From: Caldilineaceae bacterium
GTDB taxonomy: Bacteria > Chloroflexota > Anaerolineae > Caldilineales > Caldilineaceae
DNA length: 64,000 bases
Direction of reading: 5' to 3'
Assembly: GCA_026645575.1 (NCBI GenBank)
Contig: JAPKMW010000030.1
Coordinates: 32,963 to 96,962 of the forward strand
Below the pieces are notes generated by a model that saw only the letters and a list, made by a program, of their open reading frames with translations, ran no database searches and was not told the origin of the DNA. A program made the translations under genes and the position numbers. Shown here piece after piece: positions 28,607 to 36,142 of the stretch. Numbering within the stretch: the stretch's first letter is position 1; each line of letters begins with the position of its first letter.

Positions 28607-28990
28607 ATGCCGATGATTTTGGTGGTTGAAGACGATATGGATCTGTGCGAATTGATCGCCTATCATCTAAACCATGCCGGTTACGATGTGTTAGCCTGCA
28701 ATAATGGTTCAGAGGCGGTGGCGCTACTGGCTGAACATTATCGCGCCATCAAACTCATTATTCTGGATCTGGGGCTGCCGCTGATCAAAGGCAGCCAAAT
28801 CATTCGCCAAATGAAACAAGACCCCATTCTCAGACAGATCCCAGTGCTGCTTTGCACAGCAAGCGAACCGCCGATCATTGTACAAGGAATGAACAGCGGC
28901 GCCGACGATTATCTCCAAAAGCCCTTTTCCATTCAGAAAGACCTCTTGCTCCGCATTCAAGTGTTGCTAAATCGGAAGCGCTACACCTAA
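28607..28990 (+). CDS. Single-receiver-domain response regulator
   Basis: A 127-residue protein consisting only of a CheY-like receiver: acidic pocket E8-D9-D10, phospho-acceptor Asp54 in LIILDLGLPLIKG, Thr in LLCTASE and Lys in DDYLQKPFS. No output domain follows. ATG 28607 is preferred because AGAGGAAG lies at 28594-28601; longer forms starting at 28577 or 28532 lack such a site. It precedes the FIST sensor and PAS kinase genes on the same strand and may be the phosphoacceptor of that kinase, acting by protein contact or as a phosphate sink. That pairing is inferred from position. Confidence 0.9.
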   Translation: MPMILVVEDDMDLCELIAYHLNHAGYDVLACNNGSEAVALLAEHYRAIKLIILDLGLPLIKGSQIIRQMKQDPILRQIPVLLCTASEPPIIVQGMNSGADDYLQKPFSIQKDLLLRIQVLLNRKRYT

Positions 28991-29013
28991 CTTAGGAAGA
29001 AAACCTACTCAGT

Positions 29014-29051
29014 TTAAATGCCGTTTTAATTTGCTTTTGATGGGCATTTAA
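29014..29051. repeat. Small AT-rich inverted repeat
   Basis: TTAAATGCC 29014-29022 pairs exactly with GGCATTTAA 29043-29051 between the single-receiver regulator and the FIST gene. It could be an attenuating terminator, but no T run follows. Confidence 0.4.
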
Positions 29052-29107
29052 TTTGTGCTGCCGATAATAGACGTAAGAATTGTTACCCATGCCAAGAAAG
29101 GAGCCTC

Positions 29108-30226
29108 ATGAATATCTACCTGGACCGCAGCGGCTCCGTGGCCGCGCTTGTTACGTTGTTAGAAGAGAGCATTTTCAAGGATGGCGCGCAAGGATGTCTG
29201 ATCCTAAGCTGTGACGGCAATGGCTATACCCAACAGGATCTCGATGCTGTGCTACAAAGCTGCCCCGTCCCCCTCTTTGGCGGCATCTTTCCCCAAATTA
29301 TTTATGGCACTGAACAATTGATGCAAGGGACAATTGTTGTTGGTTTTGACGTAGCGCCGCAGGTACATCTGATCGCCAACCTGAGTGACAGCAGCCAAAA
29401 TCTCGACCACTTACTGGAAGCGCGGGCGTGGCAGGAGAGTCGAGGGCAGACGCTCTTTGTCTTTGTCGATGGCCTTGCCCAGCGCATTCATGCCCTGCTG
29501 GACGCCCTCTTTCATACCTTTGGCATGGGGGTCAACTATATTGGCGGCGGCGCCGGTTCGTTGAGCTTGCAACAAAAACCCTGTTTGCTCACCAATGCCG
29601 GCTTGCAACAAGATGGCGCCATCTTAGCACAGGTGGCATTACCCAGCGGGATTGGCGTGAGCCATGGTTGGCAAACGATTGATGGCCCCTTTCAAATCAC
29701 CACAGCGCAGGGCAATACCATTCACACCCTTGATTGGCGCCCAGCCTTGGAGGTCTACCAGGAGATTGTCTATCAGCGGTCCCAACAGCAGATCACTAGC
29801 GATAACTTTTTTGCCATTGCCAAAAATCATCCCTTTGGCATGAAACGCCTGGGCGCCGAAAAAATTGTGCGCGACCCCATTTCTGCCACTGCCGATGGCG
29901 CTTTGGTCTGTGTCGGCGAGGTCTCTGAATCAGCCTTTGTCGATGTGTTGGGCGGCAACGTCCATTCACTGGTCAGCGCGGCAGGCCAGGCGCTGACCCT
30001 GGCCCAGCGCGCATACCCGGAGGGCCGTCAGCCCAAGGTAACCTTCTTTATTGATTGTATCTCACGCGTCCTGTTTTTAGAGGAACATTTTGCTCAGGAG
30101 TTGGCAGCCGTCCATACCCCAGCCGCGCCCCTGATTGGTGCGCTTACACTTGGTGAAATTGCCAACAGCGGCTTTGATTATTTAGAATTCCATAACAAAA
30201 CAGCAGTCGTTGGTGTCTTAGGATGA
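29108..30226 (+). CDS. FIST-domain sensory protein
   Basis: A 372-residue soluble protein with FIST-N and FIST-C regions. The N-terminal half has the family pattern of alternating strands (GCLILSCDGNGYTQQDL, VPLFGGIFPQIIYG, TIVVGFDVAP) and a Gly-rich segment GVNYIGGGAGS. The C-terminal half shows GALVCVGEVSESAFVDVLGG and a closing LIGALTLGEIANSG like the end of FIST-C. The family is thought to sense small ligands, perhaps amino acids, and is often linked to kinases or chemotaxis receptors. Here its TGA overlaps the ATG of the histidine kinase by four bases, so the two are translationally coupled and FIST is probably the input module of that kinase. Ribosome-binding site AAAGGAG at 29097-29103. 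No signal peptide. Confidence 0.88.
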   Translation: MNIYLDRSGSVAALVTLLEESIFKDGAQGCLILSCDGNGYTQQDLDAVLQSCPVPLFGGIFPQIIYGTEQLMQGTIVVGFDVAPQVHLIANLSDSSQNLDHLLEARAWQESRGQTLFVFVDGLAQRIHALLDALFHTFGMGVNYIGGGAGSLSLQQKPCLLTNAGLQQDGAILAQVALPSGIGVSHGWQTIDGPFQITTAQGNTIHTLDWRPALEVYQEIVYQRSQQQITSDNFFAIAKNHPFGMKRLGAEKIVRDPISATADGALVCVGEVSESAFVDVLGGNVHSLVSAAGQALTLAQRAYPEGRQPKVTFFIDCISRVLFLEEHFAQELAAVHTPAAPLIGALTLGEIANSGFDYLEFHNKTAVVGVLG

Positions 30227-32433
30227 CGAATAGCTCTGCCGAACAATTGCAAATTGCCTACGAAATCGCCATGTCGATTGGCAACAGTCTCGATATGGCG
30301 ACCATGTTGCGCGCCTGTATTCCCACCCTGTTGCGCAAACTCAATTGCGCCGCCGGCGTTGTCCAGTTGTTGAGCGCCGATGCCAATGGCCGGTTGCACT
30401 TCAATCAAGTTTATGCGGTGCCGCGCAACATTGATCAGCATCCAGCTTTTTCCCAAGCACAACAACAGATCGCCACGCTCCTTGCAGAGGAGACGCCAGA
30501 GGCAATTTTTCAACAATTGCCATTTCATGGGCAGGTTGACCCTGATCACCACTTCTACCTGTTGGGCTTGCCGGACCGGGGGGTTGTCCAACTCTTCAAA
30601 CGGGGGGATGCGCTCGCTCCGCAAACATTACACCTGCTCAAGCCGCTGCTGGCTAAGTTAGCCAACGCTTGTAATGCCTGTTTGCAGGAAGAGCAACTAA
30701 CGGTCGCCGCCCGCTTTGCGGCTGAGAACCCGGAGCCAATTCTTCAGGTTGATCACACCGGTCATCTGCGCTATGGCAACCCAGCCAGTCAAGCACTGTT
30801 GGCCGACTATGGCGTCACCGTGGGAAGGCGGGTGCCGCCGGCTTGGGCGGGTGCCGTGGCGCTGGCCCTGACGACCAATAGCCGTCAACGCTTTGAAGTC
30901 GAACAGGGTGTGCGCACCTTCGCCTTTATCGTGGCGCCCATTCAACCAGCCGGCTACGCCAATCTCTATGGCTATGAGATCACCGAACAACGCCTGGCCG
31001 AAGTTGCCTGGCGTGAAGCCGAGCAGCAACTGCGCACGGTTGTAGAAAATACGCCTATGTTGGTCTTTGCCCTCGATGTCAACGGGATTTTCACCCTTTC
31101 CGAAGGACGTAGTTTGGCGGCGCTTGGCCGTCAACCAGGCCAGGTGGTGGGGCAGTCAATCTTTGAAGTTTATCGCAACCAGCCGGCCATTCTGGAGCAT
31201 GTGCAGCGTGCGCTCCAAGGAGAATCGAGTGCGTTGCTAATTGAGATCGCCGGCGTTCCCTTTGAAAGCTGGTATGAGCCAATTTTCGATCCCAACGGCC
31301 GTGTGCGCGCCGTGGTAGGGGTGGCGCATGATGTGAGCCAGCAGCGCAAAGCCGAACTCACCTTGAAAGCAGTTCTTGATACGGTCGGTGAAGGAATCAT
31401 TACCATCGACGCCGCCGGCGCCATTGTGATGATCAATCAGGCGGTGCAACAAATTTGGGGCTATGCCGAGCGCGAATTGATTGGGACAAATCTGGCAGTA
31501 TTGATGCCGGAACGGTATCGCGCGGCCCATCGTGCAGGCTTGGTGCGTTATCTGGCAACGGGCGAGGCTCATGTTCTGGGGAAACGCTTTGAACTGGAGG
31601 GGCAACGGCGCGATGGAACAACATTCCCGCTGGAGTTGTACATTACCGAAACCAGAGTGGGCGAACGCCTGCTCTTTACAGCGGCGGTGCGCGATGTCAC
31701 CGAACGCTATGCGCTAGAACAGATGCGCAATGAATTTGTCGCCACTGTGTCCCATGAGTTGCGCACGCCGTTGGCCTCGTTGATGGGTTTTACCGAAACC
31801 TTATTGGGCGAGCGCCCCGGCCCACTGACGACTGTACAAAAACGCTTTCTCAATCACAGCTATCAAAATGCCCGACGGTTGCAACTGTTGATCGAAGAAT
31901 TATTAACTGTTTCGCACATCCAGCAGGGGACCTTTAGAATTTATCAACAGCCCTTTTTGCCCAGCAGTGCCATTGAGAATGTGAAAGCCATCGTCACGCC
32001 GTTGGCCGAGACGAAAGCGATCCATCTCTCTCTGGAAGACCAGTGGCCGGCGGCGTTGCCCCTCTTCGGTGATCAAAATCGGTTGGAACAAGTTTTGATC
32101 AATCTGATCAGCAACGCCATCAAGTTTACGCCCACAGAGGGCGTTGTCCATGTCATGTCCACCCAAGAAGCGCACGGCTGGCAGGTGAAGGTGCGCGACA
32201 CCGGCATCGGCATTCCCGCGGCGGAGATCCCCAAGCTTTTTACCCGCTTCACCCGCGCCAGCAACGCTGTGGCGGAACAAGTGCCAGGCACAGGTCTCGG
32301 CCTATACGTCTGCAGAGCGATTATTGAGCAACATGGCGGGCAGATCGGGCTGGAAAGCCGGGAAGGCGAGGGCGCCACAGCCTGGTTTACCGTACCCCTC
32401 ACCGACCGGCCGAACAACAGCGGCGCAATATAA
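30223..32433 (+). CDS. Soluble multi-PAS sensor histidine kinase
   Basis: A 736-residue kinase with no membrane segments. Residues 1-150 look GAF-like. PAS-like modules follow at about 165-250, 265-380 and 385-495. The dimerisation helix holds phospho-acceptor His511 in ATVSHELRTPLASL. The ATPase domain shows N631 in NLISNAIKF, DTGIGIPAAEIPKLF and GTGLGLYVCRAI. The third PAS carries His436, Arg442 and His450 at the same relative spacing (0, +6, +14) as FixL heme-PAS His200/Arg206/His214, but the FixL Arg220 position is Phe456. Gene start overlaps the FIST stop by four bases. Its own stop abuts, with no spacer, the stop of the convergent ABC permease gene. Probable partner: the single-receiver protein at 28607. 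Confidence 0.93.
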   Translation: MTNSSAEQLQIAYEIAMSIGNSLDMATMLRACIPTLLRKLNCAAGVVQLLSADANGRLHFNQVYAVPRNIDQHPAFSQAQQQIATLLAEETPEAIFQQLPFHGQVDPDHHFYLLGLPDRGVVQLFKRGDALAPQTLHLLKPLLAKLANACNACLQEEQLTVAARFAAENPEPILQVDHTGHLRYGNPASQALLADYGVTVGRRVPPAWAGAVALALTTNSRQRFEVEQGVRTFAFIVAPIQPAGYANLYGYEITEQRLAEVAWREAEQQLRTVVENTPMLVFALDVNGIFTLSEGRSLAALGRQPGQVVGQSIFEVYRNQPAILEHVQRALQGESSALLIEIAGVPFESWYEPIFDPNGRVRAVVGVAHDVSQQRKAELTLKAVLDTVGEGIITIDAAGAIVMINQAVQQIWGYAERELIGTNLAVLMPERYRAAHRAGLVRYLATGEAHVLGKRFELEGQRRDGTTFPLELYITETRVGERLLFTAAVRDVTERYALEQMRNEFVATVSHELRTPLASLMGFTETLLGERPGPLTTVQKRFLNHSYQNARRLQLLIEELLTVSHIQQGTFRIYQQPFLPSSAIENVKAIVTPLAETKAIHLSLEDQWPAALPLFGDQNRLEQVLINLISNAIKFTPTEGVVHVMSTQEAHGWQVKVRDTGIGIPAAEIPKLFTRFTRASNAVAEQVPGTGLGLYVCRAIIEQHGGQIGLESREGEGATAWFTVPLTDRPNNSGAI

Positions 32434-33366
32434 CTACCCTTTCAAGCCGGTGACAGAGATGCCTTCAATAAAGGTGCGTTGGGCAAAGAAGAAGGCTAGG
32501 AAGATTGGCAGGGTAATCAACGAACTTACCGCCATCAAATAGGGATAGGCCAACTGGCGGTTGCCAATTTCCGCAACGGCACTGCGTAGCCGTTGCACAC
32601 CCAAGGCTAGCACCCACTTCTCTTCAATATTGACATAGATCAGCGGTCCCAAATAATCGTTCCAGGCATCCATAAAGGTAAAGAGCGCGACCACCGCCAG
32701 TGCCGGCACGGAGAGCGGCAGAATGATGCGAAACATGGTCTGTAGTTCATTGGCGCCATCAATGCGGGCAGCATCGGAAAGCTCCGTGGGCAGCGACATA
32801 AAGAATTGGCGTAGTAGGAAGATAAAGAAGGCATTGCCGAAAAAGTGAGGTACAACCAACGGCAAAAAGGTGTTTAACCAACCGATCTCCTTAAAAATAA
32901 TAAAGAGTGGCACCAACCGCACCCAGCCGGGGATCATCAGCGTTGCTAATACAATGGTAAAGAGCGTGTCGCGCCCGATCCAGCGTAAGCGGGAGAAGGA
33001 GTAGGCCACCAAAGACGAAGAGAGTACCGTGCCAATGGTCGCCGGAATGGCATACATCACCACCGTATTGTAGGTGAAGAGCCAGTAGTTCTCACTACTC
33101 CACGCATCCCCAAAGTTATTCCACTGTTGCGGCACGGGAAACCAGACGGGCGGCACGGTGTACACTTGAGAATCATTTTTCACAGCCGATGACACCATCC
33201 AATAAAAAGGCAGCAGGAAGGTGAAGGCCAATGTCAGCAAACTCGTATATTTCAATATTTCCACAATCCACCCTTGAACCCCAAGCGGGCGCGTTTTGTG
33301 GCGCCGTTGCTCACGTTCCGGTTGGGTGGGTAGTGTGCGCTGTTGCGTCGCGGTTTGGGTTGTCAT
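32434..33366 (-). CDS. Carbohydrate ABC transporter permease (MalG/UgpE family), cassette 1
   Basis: A 310-residue inner-membrane permease with six predicted helices. The cytoplasmic EAA-loop is in degenerate form, SDAARIDGANELQTMFRIIL, where the shared ATPase would dock. The C-terminus reads YFVEGI-like: RTFIEGISVTGLKG. The N-terminal 30 residues are polar and precede the first helix. It is the last gene of a three-gene cassette (binding protein 34462-35856, permease 33415-34332, this gene) without an ATPase. Start ATG 33366. The stop TAG directly abuts the TAA of the convergent kinase gene, leaving no room for a separate terminator. Confidence 0.93.
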   Translation of the reverse strand: MTTQTATQQRTLPTQPEREQRRHKTRPLGVQGWIVEILKYTSLLTLAFTFLLPFYWMVSSAVKNDSQVYTVPPVWFPVPQQWNNFGDAWSSENYWLFTYNTVVMYAIPATIGTVLSSSLVAYSFSRLRWIGRDTLFTIVLATLMIPGWVRLVPLFIIFKEIGWLNTFLPLVVPHFFGNAFFIFLLRQFFMSLPTELSDAARIDGANELQTMFRIILPLSVPALAVVALFTFMDAWNDYLGPLIYVNIEEKWVLALGVQRLRSAVAEIGNRQLAYPYLMAVSSLITLPIFLAFFFAQRTFIEGISVTGLKG

Positions 33367-33414
33367 GAATCGTCATTCCCCTTCAAACAAACAAAGTCCA
33401 CTTGTCGTTATTCC

Positions 33415-34332
33415 CTAGCGCGAGGAGCCGGCATAAAAGACAAGGCGCCCGGAGGCGCGGAAAAGCAGCCCGGTAAAGACAATGATCACAGCAAAGAGTA
33501 ACCAGGCCAGCGCACTGGCTTTGCCCATGCGTAGATAGACAAAGGCGTTGCGGTAGAGAAAGAGCGAATAAAATTCGGTGGCCTGGTTGGGACCACCATT
33601 GGTCAGCAGCCAGGGCAGGGTGAAATATTGAAAGCCGCCGATAAAGCTCATGACCATATTAAAGAGGATGACCGGGCTGACCATAGGAATGGTAATATGC
33701 CAGAGACGACGGAAGGAGTTGGCGCCATCCACAATCGCCGCTTCGTAAAGCGATCGTGGCACATCTTGCAAAGTTGCCAGAAAAATGACCATCGCCGCCC
33801 CCTGCGCCCACATGTGGATGAGGATTAAGGTCGGTTTGACGTAATCGGGGTTGGAGAGAAACGGCACTACAGGCAGGCCCAGAAACTGGAGCGTCGAATT
33901 GATGGCGCCATACTGAATGTTGAGCAGGAACTGCCAAATAAAGGCGGTGACGACAACAGGTACAATCGAGGGGAAAAAGAAAACCGCCCGGAAAAAGGAT
34001 CGAGCGATAATCTTGGTATTGAGTAGCAACGCCATGAGAAAGGCCGACAACACCCCCAATGGCGTACTAAATACGACCCACCAGAGCGTGTTGTAAGCAA
34101 CAACCCGAAAATCCTCATCATCGGTTAAAATATTAACGTAGTTATCCAGCCCGAGGAAAACCGGTGGCCGGAGAAGATCATAGCGGGTAAAGCTGTAATA
34201 GAGCGATGACAGAATGGGGTATAGGGTAAAGCCCAGAAAGCCGATAATCCAGGGCAAAGCAAAGAGCAGCCCCATCAGCAATTCACGGCGCTCACGACCC
34301 GTTAAGCGACGAACGCGTGCAGACACAGTCAT
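33415..34332 (-). CDS. Carbohydrate ABC transporter permease (MalF/UgpA family), cassette 1
   Basis: A 305-residue permease. After a basic N-terminus (TGRERRELLMGLLFALPWIIG) come six helices and the EAA loop YEAAIVDGANSFRRLWHITI. The FTLPWLLTNGGPNQATEF region before the last helices is typical of the UgpA/MalF branch. It pairs with the MalG-type permease 48 bases downstream and the binding protein upstream to import an oligosaccharide or glycerophosphate-like substrate. ATG 34332 has GAGGAAA upstream. An interleaved set of inverted repeats separates it from the binding-protein gene, which may set the high binding-protein to permease ratio usual for such cassettes. Confidence 0.93.
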   Translation of the reverse strand: MTVSARVRRLTGRERRELLMGLLFALPWIIGFLGFTLYPILSSLYYSFTRYDLLRPPVFLGLDNYVNILTDDEDFRVVAYNTLWWVVFSTPLGVLSAFLMALLLNTKIIARSFFRAVFFFPSIVPVVVTAFIWQFLLNIQYGAINSTLQFLGLPVVPFLSNPDYVKPTLILIHMWAQGAAMVIFLATLQDVPRSLYEAAIVDGANSFRRLWHITIPMVSPVILFNMVMSFIGGFQYFTLPWLLTNGGPNQATEFYSLFLYRNAFVYLRMGKASALAWLLFAVIIVFTGLLFRASGRLVFYAGSSR

Positions 34333-34358
34333 AAAATTTCCTCACACCAACCAAATGG

Positions 34359-34426
34359 GGTAAGCTCCTGGTTCACAACAAAGCACTACAGCTTACCGAC
34401 GTAACACTTTTGTAGTGAACCAGGAG
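34359..34426. repeat. Interleaved inverted repeats H16
   Basis: Three pairs cross one another: GGTAAGC 34359-34365 with 34391-34397, CTCCTGGTTCAC 34365-34376 with 34415-34426, and CACTACA 34384-34390 with 34411-34417. All are exact but cannot all form at once, so alternative folds are possible between the binding-protein and permease genes. Confidence 0.7.
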
Positions 34427-34461
34427 ATCAACTCAAGCCCGCTCTTCGGGATCCACTGGGA

Positions 34462-35856
34462 TCAACTCCCAAAGCCAGCTTCTTTCCATTCCTTCACTGC
34501 CGCTTCTTGTAATTGGGCGGCCGCTTGCGCACCGGTCAACTCACCGCGGAAGACCTTTTCCCGCGCTTGTTGATACTGCGTTTCGACAAAGGCTTGGATC
34601 TCATTGCGAATGAAGGGTCCCCAATAGGTTGCCTCTGCCACCGAATCAAAGTAGAACTTGAGGCCCGGATATTTCTCCTTGTCCGCCTTTTCAAAGTAGG
34701 GCAAGTAGGCCGGCAACCAGCCGATCTTGTCAAAGATCAAGTTACAAACGTGTTCACTTTGGATCCACTCAGCAATTGGCCAGGCTTCGTCTTTGTATTT
34801 GCCATCCTTGAAGATCATCGCCATGTGGCCGCCGCCAAACTGAATCTTGGTGCCACGGCGGGATTCCGGTACCGGCACCCAACTAGCGCGATTGTAGGGC
34901 GCCACTTCCGGCTTTTCGTTCACGGTTTCGCCCGGATGCCAGTACCCTTCGATGATCATAGCTTGCACTTCGGCGTTAAAGGCGCCACCCCAGGTGCCTT
35001 GCCCTTCCACCGAGCGCATCCCCGCCAGATTGTCGGGGCCGATGATCTTCACAAATTCACCCATGACCTCCATGCTCTCAGCCAGGAGTTCGTTATCGAG
35101 ATTAAATTCCTTGGTATCTTCGTCGAAGTAGTTCAGCCCCCAAGATTCAGTAGCAAACCAGCCGTCATTGCCGGGACCGGTGCCACCTTCGGCATCATAG
35201 GGGTCGAGACCAAATTGCACTAGATTGCCGGCGCTATCAAATTTCGTCAGCGCCTTGTGCCATTCCAACAATTCATCCCAGGTGACGGGCGGAGTGTTGG
35301 GGTCAAGACCGGCTTCTTCTACCAAGCGCGTGTTGTAGTTGAGGCCACGGCGCACAAAGCATTCAAAGGCCGGAATGCCATAGACGGTGCCCTGGTATTG
35401 GATCACATCCCAGTTGCCGGGGATGAACTTATCGGGGCTAATGACATTACTGGCGGCAATATAATCGTCCAAGGGGACAACCGCGCCGCGTGCCATAAAG
35501 TCCAAATAATCGCCCCAGATGCCAATATCGGGCGGGGTGCCGCTTGCCACGGCGGTCAAGCGTGCTTCGCGTGGGAAGTCGGCTTTGAACTCAATGGAGT
35601 TGCCTGCGCCGATATAGCTTTCCAACGCCGGGTCGGCCAGCATCTCTTCCGCAATTGCCCCTGGTGAACCCCAGAAGACATAGAACTTGATCACCTTGCC
35701 TTCGGCGCTGGGGGCTGCTGCGTCACCAGAAGCCGCCGGTTGCGCCGGCGCTGCCCCTGGCGCGGCGCAAGCCGCCAACAGGCTACCTGCCCCCACCGCG
35801 GCCACTCCGTGTAGGAAACTACGCCGACTGAGATTGCGCTGACTTACCGCAGACAT
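34462..35856 (-). CDS. Extracellular solute-binding lipoprotein (family 1), cassette 1
   Basis: A 464-residue lipoprotein. The leader has twin arginines (LSRRSFLHG), a hydrophobic core and a lipobox LAAC with Cys30, so it may be exported by Tat and then lipidated. An Ala/Pro linker follows, then a family-1 sugar-binding fold: FYVFWGSPGA, PREARLTAVASGTPPDIGIW, and late aromatic segments (FGGGHMAMIF, EAWPIAEWIQSE) usual for oligosaccharide binding. Strong AGGAGG site before ATG 35856. It is the first gene of a binding protein-permease-permease cassette on the minus strand; no regulator is adjacent. The ligand cannot be told from sequence. Confidence 0.93.
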   Translation of the reverse strand: MSAVSQRNLSRRSFLHGVAAVGAGSLLAACAAPGAAPAQPAASGDAAAPSAEGKVIKFYVFWGSPGAIAEEMLADPALESYIGAGNSIEFKADFPREARLTAVASGTPPDIGIWGDYLDFMARGAVVPLDDYIAASNVISPDKFIPGNWDVIQYQGTVYGIPAFECFVRRGLNYNTRLVEEAGLDPNTPPVTWDELLEWHKALTKFDSAGNLVQFGLDPYDAEGGTGPGNDGWFATESWGLNYFDEDTKEFNLDNELLAESMEVMGEFVKIIGPDNLAGMRSVEGQGTWGGAFNAEVQAMIIEGYWHPGETVNEKPEVAPYNRASWVPVPESRRGTKIQFGGGHMAMIFKDGKYKDEAWPIAEWIQSEHVCNLIFDKIGWLPAYLPYFEKADKEKYPGLKFYFDSVAEATYWGPFIRNEIQAFVETQYQQAREKVFRGELTGAQAAAQLQEAAVKEWKEAGFGS

Positions 35857-36142
35857 CTGTATACCTCCTGAACAATATAAATTTTTGGTTGCTTGGTTGG
35901 GAAGAGGCCGGAAGATCGATTGTAAATGGAAGTGGGGGTCGGCCTGATCTCAGGCACAGTGTAGCACAAAGTAACTTTATCTACAAACCATTCCATTATT
36001 TGTTGAGAAGCAGTTGGTTCGCGTGTTTTGTCATCGGATTGTCATCCGAAATTAAGGTTGTTTGTTGTACGCTGTTTAGTATTCATGTCATTGGTATGAG
36101 CCAAAGCATAAGTACAATAAAAAAGACAAGGGTAGGTATACT
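35857..36142. other. Divergent intergenic region between ABC cassette 1 and subtilase 1
   Basis: AT-rich gap carrying the promoters of both divergent units. It contains a short perfect inverted repeat at 36034-36049 and no gene. It is one of few gaps here without a long hairpin, consistent with hairpins marking gene ends rather than gene starts. Confidence 0.5.
36034..36049. promoter_or_regulatory. Possible operator
   Basis: TCGGAT and ATCCGA flank a four-base spacer, a compact dyad 94 bases before the subtilase start. The size fits a dimeric repressor site, but there is no regulator nearby and only one copy was seen. Confidence 0.2.
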
